NCBI GenBank assembly: GCA_032229885.1
Contig: JAVYAJ010000220.1
Location: forward strand, 1-47,130
DNA: 47,130 nt
Direction of reading: 5' to 3'
DNA from: Anammoximicrobium sp032229885
GTDB lineage: Bacteria; Planctomycetota; Planctomycetia; Pirellulales; Pirellulaceae
A model generated the notes under the pieces. That model did no database searches, had not been told where the DNA came from, and saw only the letters and a program-made list of their open reading frames with translations. This document shows, in pieces, positions 32,962 through 41,169 of this stretch. Every line of letters starts with the position of its first letter. Position 1 is the stretch's first letter. The position numbers and the translations under genes are program-made.

Positions 32962-34695
32962 TCACCAACGGTAATCCAGCCCCACCTGAAAGCCTTGGGC
33001 CCAGTAGTAGGTGTCGTTGAACGCGACGGCCGGTCGCGACGGGCCGACCAACACCGGATCCGGATCGGTCGGATCGGGAATGACCGTCTCGTTGACGCCC
33101 AGATCGATCGCCCCGTCCGGTCGGATTACGCGGCTGAGAAAGATCAACGAGTATCCCAACTTGACGCTCAAATGCGGCGTCAACTCATACCCGCACGACA
33201 AGCCGACATCGGCGGCCCACGCCGTCGCGCGGTGCGTGTGGCGGCCGATGTTCGTGCTCTGCGCCAACAGATCGCCGATCAACAGCGTGCCGTCACCGTT
33301 CTGAGAATCCGGCGGGACGACGATCTGTGTCTGGCCATCGATCGCGAGCGCTTCGCGCGTCCGCCCCAACGCCAGTTTCAACAGGCCCTCGGTCCACCAA
33401 CGGCGACGCTGGTATCGAGCGACCAGCCCTAATTCGCCGCCATGAAAGTCGTTGCCCGTCGCGAATTCGTCGAACCCGACCAGTCCCGTCCGAGGCGTGA
33501 CGGTGGTGACCAGATAGTCGCGAATCACCACGGACTCGTCCAAGCCGATGTACCGATAGCCTCCCAGCAAATCGAGGCGAAAGGCGTTGGCGTCCGCGCC
33601 AAAGTCGCGGCGCGCCGGGTAGGGCACGCCGCACGTGCACAGAAGGTTGGTCACCAAGTGAAATCCGGCCGATTGGAATTGGCTCGCCACATCGACCTCG
33701 ACCGTCCCGGCCAAAAGATTCGGATAGGCGATCAACGCCGCATCGGACGACATCGTGTTGGGACCGACGTTGAAAAAGGGCCGCGCCAAGATCTGGTCGC
33801 CAACCGACGCCGCGACGAACGACGTGTCCGCGTCTCTCAGCCCCGTGTAGTCGAGTTCCAATCCCACCCAGCGACGCGGGCCGATCCAGCCGCCCAGGCG
33901 GAACTGGCTGCCGTAGCGAACCCCCGAAAACAGGTCGCGATCGCCGAACAACACGTGCGTGTCGGCCGCGCCGATCACGCCCGCCTGAATCTGCGGCGTG
34001 CCCACGGGACTGGTCGTGACCAACGGCGGCAGCGTCATCTCGCGCGTCCACCACGCTAGGCCTCCGGCCTGCGCCCACAGCCATTCCGGCTGTCCGCACG
34101 GCGCGGCGTGCCAAGGATCGGCGGCCGGCATCAGCCGCTGCGGCTCGACCGATTCCACGATTCCCGGTTCGTTCAGCAGCGATTCGTCGAGCGGATCGCC
34201 CTCGATGATCACGCGAGACGAGCCGGGCGTCCGAGATGAATCCGCCGCGCCGCCCGCGCTCGACGACCGCGCGGCGTCCGATGATGATGACTCCGGCAGC
34301 GGAGTCAACGGAGGCAAGCCGTCTTGGTCGGCCTGGACCGCGCTCTGGGGACTGACGAATTGCGCAGGCGGCGCGATCTTGGGCTGGATCGCCTGGGCCA
34401 GCAGCAGCGGCTGCGGCGAGCCCCCCTCGGATTCCAACTTGCCGACGACCTGAACCGCCTGGCCGACGTTCGCATCGAGCTCGATCCCGTCCGACGGAGC
34501 AATCCCATAGCTGACTTGGCCCGCCGCATCCACCAACACGTACCGCTCGCCCGCGGCGGTCTTGTGCTTTTGCAGCGTGCCAAAGGCGACTCGCAGCAGC
34601 GCCACGTCCGGCGCAGCTTGGTCCGCGGCGCGGACCGGCAGCGACAGCGCAGCCAGCAGCGGCATCAGAAACCAGGGATGTGTCGGTCGCGGCAT
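32962..34695 (-). CDS. BBP7-type putative beta-barrel porin
   Basis: 577 residues. A signal peptide (WFLMPLLAALSLPVRA) is followed by an N-terminal periplasmic part (to about residue 195) with low-complexity Ser/Ala linkers. The beta-barrel-like part starts at GQPEWLWAQAGGLAWWTREM and continues with alternating aromatic/glycine strands (RYGSQFRLGGWIGPRRWVGL, YLVTTVTPRTGLVGFDEF) and ends in an aromatic residue (YYWAQGFQVGLDYRW), as outer-membrane proteins do. The pattern agrees with the planctomycete BBP7 family. The ATG at 34695 was chosen; the frame runs to a TTG at 34701. Its stop is 8 bases before the DUF11 surface-protein start, so both are probably one transcript and may form a surface export or anchoring pair. 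Confidence 0.82.
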   Translation of the reverse strand: MPRPTHPWFLMPLLAALSLPVRAADQAAPDVALLRVAFGTLQKHKTAAGERYVLVDAAGQVSYGIAPSDGIELDANVGQAVQVVGKLESEGGSPQPLLLAQAIQPKIAPPAQFVSPQSAVQADQDGLPPLTPLPESSSSDAARSSSAGGAADSSRTPGSSRVIIEGDPLDESLLNEPGIVESVEPQRLMPAADPWHAAPCGQPEWLWAQAGGLAWWTREMTLPPLVTTSPVGTPQIQAGVIGAADTHVLFGDRDLFSGVRYGSQFRLGGWIGPRRWVGLELDYTGLRDADTSFVAASVGDQILARPFFNVGPNTMSSDAALIAYPNLLAGTVEVDVASQFQSAGFHLVTNLLCTCGVPYPARRDFGADANAFRLDLLGGYRYIGLDESVVIRDYLVTTVTPRTGLVGFDEFATGNDFHGGELGLVARYQRRRWWTEGLLKLALGRTREALAIDGQTQIVVPPDSQNGDGTLLIGDLLAQSTNIGRHTHRATAWAADVGLSCGYELTPHLSVKLGYSLIFLSRVIRPDGAIDLGVNETVIPDPTDPDPVLVGPSRPAVAFNDTYYWAQGFQVGLDYRW

Positions 34696-34929
34696 AGCCA
34701 ATCGTCAGGCGACAAATTGCAGGACAATTCGCGGTCGCTTAAGTATCGTAGCAGAGAAGCGAGGGCAAGCCCAATTCAGCACGATTCCTGCGCGTCCGTG
34801 CAACACGACGCACAATGCCTAGGCTGCGAGATACGCCGGGCGGCACGGCGCGCCAGCAATGCCAGCGGGTGGCAGTGGACAAACCTGGGGATGCGGGGCG
34901 TCTTCGGTCTAAGAGAGACAGGGCCACGT

Positions 34930-35105
34930 GGCGCGGTGCGGATGGCCTTCGCCCAACACGCTTCTTGTCGTGTGCGCTGCACAACAGTCCGGCAATACCA
35001 CTTCCACCTAATGCAGGCTGGCGCCTGCAACCCAACAGTGTACTGTCTAGATGGGTGTACCAGCTGCGCGCACGATACGGACTGAGACTTCAACGGCCAA
35101 TAGCA
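34930..35105 (+). repeat. Dispersed structured intergenic element, copy C (diverged)
   Basis: It matches copy A from the GGCC hairpin (GATGGCCTTCGCCCAACACG) through the GTGTACTGT stretch to the tail (GCGCGCACGATACGGACTGA), with a net loss of about 11 bases in the palindrome region. It is clearly more diverged than copy D. It has no reading frame of its own. Confidence 0.65.
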
Positions 35106-35149
35106 CGCGGTCGGGCAGCCCCGTTTGGACGCTGAATCTGTTTGGCCGA

Positions 35150-35337
35150 AGGCCTCCGATCACCGTAGCCCGGGGCAACGCCCCAGGGCTGGCGCCGCGC
35201 GCGTGCCTTTTTTGGCCGAAGGCCCTATTCATGCGGGCCGCGGTGGTACGTTGATGTTGGCCTTCGGCCAACAGGGTTGCTGTCGTCGCTGACTCCTGGG
35301 GCGTTGCCCCAGGCTACGTTGGTGATGGCCTTCGGCC
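35150..35337. repeat. Large imperfect inverted repeat flanking element copy D
   Basis: The left arm (35150-35190: TGGCCGAAGGCC, GATCACC, GTAGCCCGGGGCAACGCCCC) is the reverse complement of the right arm (35295-35337: CCTGGGGCGTTGCCCCAGG, CTACGTTGGTGATGG, CCTTCGGCCA). Between them are further inverted GGCCGAAGGCC units (35213-35223 and 35264-35274). Each arm also folds on its own into GC-rich hairpins. It is two oppositely oriented copies of the element head. Confidence 0.75.
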
Positions 35338-35516
35338 AACACGCTCCCTGTCGTCTGTGCTGCGCAACAGTCATCCAATCCCAACCTCACTTAACCTAGC
35401 CAGGCGCCAGTAACCCATAAGTTTACTGTACAGACCCGTGTACAAGATGTGCGCGTCGGGCGCGCATGATACGAACTAAGGATCGAAACCCCACAGTCTC
35501 CGACTTTCTGACCGCC
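35289..35516 (+). repeat. Dispersed structured intergenic element, copy D
   Basis: Gapless partner of copy A (3-230): the head with the CCTGGGGC-GTT-GCCCCAGG and GGCCTTCGGCC hairpins is nearly identical, the middle is about four-fifths identical by eye, and the tail (GATACGAACTAAGGATCGAAAC) is more diverged. It lies directly upstream, in plus orientation, of the leftward-transcribed ATP synthase operon end. Confidence 0.8.
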
Positions 35517-35597
35517 CACCTCGGGGCGGAGGTCTGCGTCCGCGGGCCGTAGCGCGAGACCGTTTTCCGAATTCGGGAAATGGCCTGGTCCCAGTCT

Positions 35598-36239
35598 TCA
35601 GATGCGATCTCCGTCGGTCTGGGACGCCAGTCGATCTTTGATCATCTTCTGGATGATGAACGATTCGCATTCCCGCTCTTCCAGGCTGGACAGGATATAG
35701 TCGATGGTTTCCGAATAGTTCGGAATGACGATCTTGGACAGCGCGTTGCAGCGCCGTTGGGTCTTGCGCAGCTCGTCGGCCAGCCGGATCACCGAGTTCT
35801 CCAATTCGGCCGCCTCGGCCAACAGCGGCAGGACTTCGACGAATCGGCGCATGGCATTGTCGAGCTGGGCCGTCGTCCCCCCAAAGCCGAACTGGACGCT
35901 AAACTGGGCCGTCAGCGCGGCGACCGTCGGCAAACGAATCCCCATCACGCCCTGCGGAGACAATTCAACCTGGTGCTCGAATTGGACGCCCAGCGCAGCT
36001 CGATCGATCGCACTCGAACCGGCCACCAGAACGGCCGCCTGCAGCGCCTCGTAGGCGGCGGCCAACGCCGCGCCCACGCGCCGTTCCGCCGCGCGCGCCC
36101 GTTCCAGTCGACTCAGCAGCTCGTGGACCAAAATCTGTCGCTTCTGATCCAACAGATCGTAGCCTTCGCGGGCCGACTCGAGCTGGCTGCTCAGCGACAG
36201 ATAGCTGGACTTGGTCGGCGGAACATTCAGCTTGGCCAT
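35598..36239 (-). CDS. atpD: V/A-type ATP synthase subunit D
   Basis: 213 residues. It starts MAKLNVPPTKSSYLSLSSQL and continues with the long coiled-coil helix EGYDLLDQKRQILVHELLSR of the central rotor stalk. The C-terminal helix has RRCNALSKIVIPNYSETIDY and ends in ESFIIQKMIKDRLA. This is the usual subunit D pattern and length. It couples rotation of the catalytic head to the membrane ring. The start is 2 bases after the subunit B stop, which fixes it as the last gene of the ATP synthase operon. Confidence 0.95.
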   Translation of the reverse strand: MAKLNVPPTKSSYLSLSSQLESAREGYDLLDQKRQILVHELLSRLERARAAERRVGAALAAAYEALQAAVLVAGSSAIDRAALGVQFEHQVELSPQGVMGIRLPTVAALTAQFSVQFGFGGTTAQLDNAMRRFVEVLPLLAEAAELENSVIRLADELRKTQRRCNALSKIVIPNYSETIDYILSSLEERECESFIIQKMIKDRLASQTDGDRI

Positions 36240-36241
36240 GG

Positions 36242-37672
36242 TTACGTTTCGTCCGGGCGGTAGTGTTCGTCCAGCAGGGCGTCGCTCACCCGATGCAGTT
36301 CATCGCGGGGCAGCAGCGAGAGCACCGTCCAGCCGAGATCCAGCGTCGTCTCGATCGAACGATCCTCGGTCTGGTCTTGATTCAGAAAACGGCGTTCAAA
36401 GGCGTCTCCGAACCGTAGATATTGCTTGTCCAGCGCGCTCAACTCCTCGGGTCCGATCACGTCCGCCAAGGCTCGGACGCGTTTGACATAGGCATAGCAG
36501 GCGAACAACTGGCTGGCGAGCACCGGATGATCGCCACGGGTATGGCCTTCGCCGACACCGTCCTTCATCAAACGGGACAGGCTGGGCAGCCCGGCGATCG
36601 GCGGATAGATGCCCCGCTGGTGCAGGTTGCGATCGAGTACGATCTGGCCCTCGGTGATGTAGCCGGTCAGGTCGGGCACCGGATGGCTGATGTCGTCTGC
36701 CGGCATCGTCAGAATGGCCATCTGGGTCACCGAACCGTCGGAGGTCGCGATCCGTCCGGCCCGTTCGTACAGGCTGGCCAAGTCCGAGTACAGATAGCCG
36801 GGATAGCCCTTGCGGCCTGGGATTTCGCCGCGCCCGGTGCCGACTTCGCGCAGGCTCTCGCAATAGTTGGTCATGTCGGTCAGCAACACCAGCACGTGGC
36901 GGCCACAGTCGAACGCCAGGTGCTCGGCCATCGTCAGCGCCACGCGCGGCGTCAGCAGACGCTCGACGCTGGGCGCATCGGCCAACGATAGGAACACGAC
37001 GACGCGTTCCAGCGCGCCGGACTGTTCGAAAGTGCGAATGAAGTACTCGGCCACGTCATGCTTGGCCCCCATCGCGCCGAAGACGATCGAGAACCCGCCG
37101 CGATCGTCCAACAGCCGGGCTTGGCGCACGATCTGCGCGGCGACGCGATCGTGCGGCAGGCCGTTGCCCGAAAAGATCGGCAGCTTCTGGCCACGAACCA
37201 AGGCGTTCATGCCGTCGATCGCGGACAATCCCGTCTGGATGAACTCGCGCGGGTACTGCCGCGCAAAGGGGTTGATCGGCGATCCGTTGATGTCGCGTCG
37301 ATCGGCCGACAGCGGCGGCGGCCCACCGTCCAAGGGCCGGCCCAAGCCATCGAATACGCGGCCGAGCATCTGTTGCGAGACCGGCAGACGGAAGCTCTCG
37401 CCCAGAAACCGGACTCGCGTGGTCTGGTTCGACAGCCCGGTCGTTCCCTCCAAAACCTGGACCACGGCGTGCCGCTGCGAGACATCGAGCACGCGGCCCA
37501 TCCGCGTGCGGCCCACCGCGTCGAGGATCTCGACGGTCTCGTCAAACCCGACGTCGCGAACCCGTTCGACGACCGCCAACGGCCCATCGATCTTGACCGT
37601 ACCGACGTATTGCAGCCCGCGATCTTCAATGTCCAAGCGCAGATCCAACAAGCTATGTCCCCCCTTGCGCAT
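36242..37672 (-). CDS. atpB: V/A-type ATP synthase subunit B (non-catalytic)
   Basis: 476 residues. Motifs of the regulatory B subunit are clear: DGMNALVRGQKLPIFSGNGL (nucleotide-site region, lacking the GxxxxGKT loop; GNGLPHD at about 169-175), TDMTNYCESLREVGTGRGEI and YPGYLYSDLASLYERAGRI. It forms the alternating head with subunit A. The ATG at 37672 lies 20 bases inside the 3' end of subunit A, so the two genes overlap; the frame is open further upstream but that part is A in another frame. Very tight junction to subunit D. Confidence 0.95.
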   Translation of the reverse strand: MRKGGHSLLDLRLDIEDRGLQYVGTVKIDGPLAVVERVRDVGFDETVEILDAVGRTRMGRVLDVSQRHAVVQVLEGTTGLSNQTTRVRFLGESFRLPVSQQMLGRVFDGLGRPLDGGPPPLSADRRDINGSPINPFARQYPREFIQTGLSAIDGMNALVRGQKLPIFSGNGLPHDRVAAQIVRQARLLDDRGGFSIVFGAMGAKHDVAEYFIRTFEQSGALERVVVFLSLADAPSVERLLTPRVALTMAEHLAFDCGRHVLVLLTDMTNYCESLREVGTGRGEIPGRKGYPGYLYSDLASLYERAGRIATSDGSVTQMAILTMPADDISHPVPDLTGYITEGQIVLDRNLHQRGIYPPIAGLPSLSRLMKDGVGEGHTRGDHPVLASQLFACYAYVKRVRALADVIGPEELSALDKQYLRFGDAFERRFLNQDQTEDRSIETTLDLGWTVLSLLPRDELHRVSDALLDEHYRPDET

Positions 37673-39506
37673 CAAGAGGCCCTCGGGCCTGGTCGGCCGA
37701 GGTCTGAACGTCGCCGGACGCGGACGACGCCCGCGCGTACTCGCCGGCCAATTCATCCAGTTCACGCGTCACGTCTTGTTCCAACGCCAGCAGCGCGGCC
37801 AGTTCGTCGTTGCCGTACGCGCTTTTGGCGCGGACGACGCGAGCCACGCAGGGCAGGTCGCGAATCCGGGCCAACGGCGCTCCGCCCTGGATCGCCGCCG
37901 CGGCTCGGCGATGCAGCAGCAAGACCAGCCGCAGCAGGGCGAGCTGTCGGTCGGGATGGCAGTACATGTCCTTGGCGTCGAACGCGCTCTGCGTGAGGAA
38001 TCCGTCCTTCAAGATCTCGGCGGTCAGCAGGATCAGCCGCTGGTGGTCCGGCAGGACGTCAGGCCCGACCAGTTGGACGATCTGTTGCAAGCGATCCTCG
38101 CGCTGCAGCACGTCGATCGCCGCCTGTCGCAACTGGCTCCATTCGGGCGAGCGACGCTCCCACCATGCGCGGACGTCCTCGACATATTCCGAATAGGAAC
38201 GCAACCAGTGGATGGACGGATAGTGCCGCGCGTTCGCCAGCTCGGTGTCCAACGCCCAGAAACAGCGGATAAAACGGCGCGTGTGCTGGGTGACTGGCTC
38301 GGAGAAATCGCCGCCGGGTGGGCTGACCGCCCCGACGATCGTGATCGAGCCGGACTGGCCAGCGAGTGTCGTCACGGCGCCGCCACGCTCGTAGAACTGG
38401 GCCAAGCGGGTGGCCAGCGTCGCCGGAAAACCTTCCTCGGCGGGCATCTCTTCGAGCCGCGCAGCCAGTTCGCGCAAGGCCTCGGCCCAGCGGCTGGTCG
38501 AGTCGGCGAACACGGCCACGTGTCGTCCCTGGTCGCGATAGTATTCGGCCAACGTGATCCCGGTGTAGATCGACACCTCGCGAGCGGCGACGGGCATGTT
38601 CGACGTGTTGGCGATCAGGATCGTGCGTTCGATCAGAGGCCGTCCCGACACGGGATCCTCGATCTTGGGGAACTGCTGCAGGACGTCGGTCATCTCGTTC
38701 CCGCGCTCGCCACAACCGACGTAGACGATCAAATCCGCGTTGGACCATTTGGCCAACTGATGTTGCGTGATCGTCTTGCCCGTGCCGAAGCCGCCCGGGA
38801 TGGCCGCCGCCCCGCCCTTGCCGATCGGAAACAGCGTGTCGATGATCCGCTGGCCGGTGACCAGCGGCTCGCCGATCCGCAGCCGTTGCGCGATCGGCCG
38901 CGGACGGCGCACCGGCCAGCGTTGGACCATCGTCAGCTCGCGCGGCCCGTCGGCCGTGGCGACGGTGGCGATCGTGTCGCAGATCGTATACTCGCCGGCG
39001 GGCGCAACAAACGTCAACGTTCCCGAGACGTCCGGCGGCGCCAGCACCCGATGCGCCAGCAGCTTGGTCTCCGACGCCTCGCCCAGAACTTGGCCGCCCT
39101 GCACCGTCTGGCCGACGTTGACCAGCGGCGTGAACGGCCACCGTCGGTGGGCGTCGAGCGCTGGAACTTTCTCGCCGCGGTGGATCCACGCGCCGCTGAG
39201 CGCTTGCAGGCCGGGCAGCGAGCGTTGGATCCCGTCGTAGATGTTGCCGATCAGCCCGGGCCCCAGCAGGACCGACAGCGGCGCGCCGGTTCGTTTGACC
39301 GGCGCGCCCGGTTTGAGCATGCTCGTGTTCTCATAGACTTGGATCGTCGCTCGATCGCCCGCCAAACGCACGACCTCGCCCACCAGTTCGTCCTCGCCGA
39401 CTTCGACGACTTCGTACATCTGGGCGTCGTACATCCCGCTGGCCGTCACGATTGGCCCGCTGACCTGTGTCACGAGGGGCCGATTCAGGTTGGGCGATGC
39501 ACTCAC
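37653..39506 (-). CDS. atpA: V/A-type ATP synthase subunit A (catalytic)
   Basis: 617 residues from a GTG at 39506 preceded by GGGAGG six bases upstream. The Walker A motif is PGGFGTGKTITQHQLAKW (P-loop residues 238-245), with ADSTSRWAEALRELAARLEE further on and the non-homologous insert before the P-loop (about residues 110-200). This is the catalytic ATP-binding subunit. The GTG overlaps the subunit E stop by 4 bases (GTGA), so the start is fixed by coupling; the upstream frame to 39749 is subunit E in another frame. It overlaps subunit B by 20 bases. Confidence 0.95.
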   Translation of the reverse strand: MSASPNLNRPLVTQVSGPIVTASGMYDAQMYEVVEVGEDELVGEVVRLAGDRATIQVYENTSMLKPGAPVKRTGAPLSVLLGPGLIGNIYDGIQRSLPGLQALSGAWIHRGEKVPALDAHRRWPFTPLVNVGQTVQGGQVLGEASETKLLAHRVLAPPDVSGTLTFVAPAGEYTICDTIATVATADGPRELTMVQRWPVRRPRPIAQRLRIGEPLVTGQRIIDTLFPIGKGGAAAIPGGFGTGKTITQHQLAKWSNADLIVYVGCGERGNEMTDVLQQFPKIEDPVSGRPLIERTILIANTSNMPVAAREVSIYTGITLAEYYRDQGRHVAVFADSTSRWAEALRELAARLEEMPAEEGFPATLATRLAQFYERGGAVTTLAGQSGSITIVGAVSPPGGDFSEPVTQHTRRFIRCFWALDTELANARHYPSIHWLRSYSEYVEDVRAWWERRSPEWSQLRQAAIDVLQREDRLQQIVQLVGPDVLPDHQRLILLTAEILKDGFLTQSAFDAKDMYCHPDRQLALLRLVLLLHRRAAAAIQGGAPLARIRDLPCVARVVRAKSAYGNDELAALLALEQDVTRELDELAGEYARASSASGDVQTSADQARGPLDAQGGT

Positions 39507-40162
39507 ACTGGACCTCCCGCCGTTTGCCCTGCGCCGTCCAGCCCCCAGTGGTGAGCGATGCGATGGCGAAGGATGGGCCAGAGACGCTCGAGCCGGGCTT
39601 CGAGCCGGTTGTCCCACATCTGGCGTCCGTCGGCGTCGCGAACGATGACGCCGCGGCCGAGCGGCCCGGCCGCCTGGCGCACGGTCACTGTCGCGGCGGG
39701 CGCCCGATCGCTGCGCGCGGCGACGGCGGCGGGCAATCGATCGCCGCACGTCCGCAGATCATCCGCCGACAGCTCGAGCACGAACGCATCGCCCTCCATG
39801 TGCGCGATCGCTTCGGCCGCCAACGCCACCAGCGTCTGTACGTACTCGGCGCCCTGCAACGCGGCCAGACGGTCGCGAACCGCGTCGCGCAGCGACACCA
39901 GCTCGCGTTCGATCCGCCGCGCCCGCAGTCGGGTGATCTCGACGGGCGCCGTGGCCAACAGGACGCGGCGGCGATGGTCGGCGGCCTCGCGAGCCGCAGC
40001 CAATCTGCCCTCCCGCTCGGATTCGGCGGACGCGGTTGCGGCCTCCATCGCCGACGCGGCCTCGCGCCGCGCGGCGTCCACCAGCCGCCCGGCCTCGCGC
40101 AGCGCATCGGCCAGTATCTCGTCTCGCAACGGCTCGTGCGGGTTTGGATTCGATCGGTTCAT
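39503..40162 (-). CDS. atpE: V/A-type ATP synthase subunit E (peripheral stalk)
   Basis: 219 residues if started at the ATG at 40162 (GGGAA just upstream); ATG 40204 is an in-frame alternative. The N-terminal half is an alanine- and arginine-rich long helix (AREAGRLVDAARREAASAME-like composition), the C-terminal half has EITRLRARRIERELVSLRDA and GRGVIVRDADGRQMWDNRLE, the conserved end of subunit E. It forms the peripheral stalk with the G/H-type subunit. Its stop overlaps the subunit A start. Confidence 0.82.
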   Translation of the reverse strand: MNRSNPNPHEPLRDEILADALREAGRLVDAARREAASAMEAATASAESEREGRLAAAREAADHRRRVLLATAPVEITRLRARRIERELVSLRDAVRDRLAALQGAEYVQTLVALAAEAIAHMEGDAFVLELSADDLRTCGDRLPAAVAARSDRAPAATVTVRQAAGPLGRGVIVRDADGRQMWDNRLEARLERLWPILRHRIAHHWGLDGAGQTAGGPV

Positions 40163-40204
40163 TTCCCAATTCCCCTGGTCCGAATCATCATGCCTCGGCG
40201 TCAT

Positions 40205-40326
40205 CGCGCACGCCCGCCTCGCTGGGCCTACTCGAGTTAAGCCTGTTCATGCTGAGCCTCTCGAAAGCCTCGCGCGAAGACCACATCGTGTCATTCCGCA
40301 GCGGGGTCTCGCGGGCGCCGCGGATG
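40205..40326. other. Gap between ATP synthase E and F genes with short repeat-like segment
   Basis: 120 bases inside the operon. It contains GTTCATGCTGAGCCTCTCGA (about 40239-40258), a string reminiscent of dispersed palindromic repeats seen in many genomes. No gene is seen. Confidence 0.35.
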
Positions 40327-40683
40327 CTACTCGTGCTGGTCGCCCTGGCCAAGCCGAATTCCGACGGCCTCTTGGACCAGTTCGCGCAGCGTCTTGCGAC
40401 CGGCGAGCGGACCCCGCGGACCGGGCACTTCGACCAGCAACGGTCGCTCGCATTCGAACCGCACCCGGTCGACTCGATCGCGGATCCCGTGGGCGATCGC
40501 GTCGACGATGATCACCACGGCGATGTCCGGACGACGAACCGCCGCATCCAAGGCCGCGGTGGCCTCGGTCGGCGTCGATACGGCCTGTCCGTCGACCCCG
40601 GCCAAGCGAAAGCCGCGGACCGCGTCCTCGTCGCCGATGCAGAAAAACTTCACGACAGGGGCCTCCTGCGAGTGGGGCGTCAC
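40327..40683 (-). CDS. atpF: V/A-type ATP synthase subunit F
   Basis: 118 residues from a GTG at 40683 with GAGGAG about 6 bases upstream. It has the CheY-like subunit F pattern: VVKFFCIGDEDAVRGFRLAG near the N-terminus, then VVIIVDAIAHGIRDRVDRVR and the conserved PLLVEVPGPRGPLAGR. It binds the central stalk and modulates the enzyme. Position between K and E is consistent. The start is not ATG, so the exact first residue is slightly uncertain. Confidence 0.88.
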   Translation of the reverse strand: MTPHSQEAPVVKFFCIGDEDAVRGFRLAGVDGQAVSTPTEATAALDAAVRRPDIAVVIIVDAIAHGIRDRVDRVRFECERPLLVEVPGPRGPLAGRKTLRELVQEAVGIRLGQGDQHE

Positions 40684-40779
40684 GACCGCTCCTCGGGCAA
40701 GCCGAGGTCGCCTCGCGGCGCGAATCCGCCGCGCTGGCGAGCGCGGCTGCCCTCCCCAAAAACAAAGTCGTACCAGGCC

Positions 40780-41169
40780 CTAGGGAAGCTTCATCACGAT
40801 CAGCATGGCGACGGCGAATCCCAGCACAGCCAACCCCTCGGCCAACGCCACGAACAGCAGGCTGCGAGTCAGCAAGTCCGGGTGTTCGGCCGCGGCGCCC
40901 AACGCGGCGGAACCGATCTTGGCCACCGCATACGCAGCCGCGATGATGCTGATTCCCGCCGTGAGCATCGCGGCCATGGCCAGGCCGATCGCGACATAGG
41001 CCTCGGTCATCGAGTAGGCCCCCTGCTTGGCGGCCGGATCCACCACCGCACCGGCCTCGCTGGCCCCGGGTTGGATGCGCTCGAGTTCGGCCGACCAAGC
41101 GGCCACGGCTCCAAGCATCAGGCTGACGATCAGCACAGCTCGTCCCATACGAATCGGAATCTGCATCAT
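40780..41169 (-). CDS. atpK: V/A-type ATP synthase subunit K (c-ring proteolipid)
   Basis: 129 residues, two overlapping ATG codons at 41169/41166; the first overlaps the subunit I stop by 4 bases. A hydrophobic leader (GRAVLIVSLMLGAVAAWSAE) precedes a single helical hairpin: IGLAMAAMLTAGISIIAAAY and SLLFVALAEGLAVLGFAVAM. The ion-binding glutamate is E111. There is no Q/S-type sodium signature next to it (EG follows, no Gln in helix 1), so protons are the more likely ion; this is inference. It forms the rotor ring. One hairpin rather than a duplicated one is unlike some V-type K subunits and like the shorter form. Confidence 0.92.
   Translation of the reverse strand: MMQIPIRMGRAVLIVSLMLGAVAAWSAELERIQPGASEAGAVVDPAAKQGAYSMTEAYVAIGLAMAAMLTAGISIIAAAYAVAKIGSAALGAAAEHPDLLTRSLLFVALAEGLAVLGFAVAMLIVMKLP

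Larger units (their letters stand above)
34696..35597. other. Repeat-rich intergenic region
   Basis: About 900 bases between the BBP7 gene start and the ATP synthase D subunit stop. It contains element copies C and D and a large inverted repeat between 35150 and 35337. No gene is seen; every frame is a by-product of the repeats. The region also has to hold the BBP7 promoter, near 34700-34900. Confidence 0.7.
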
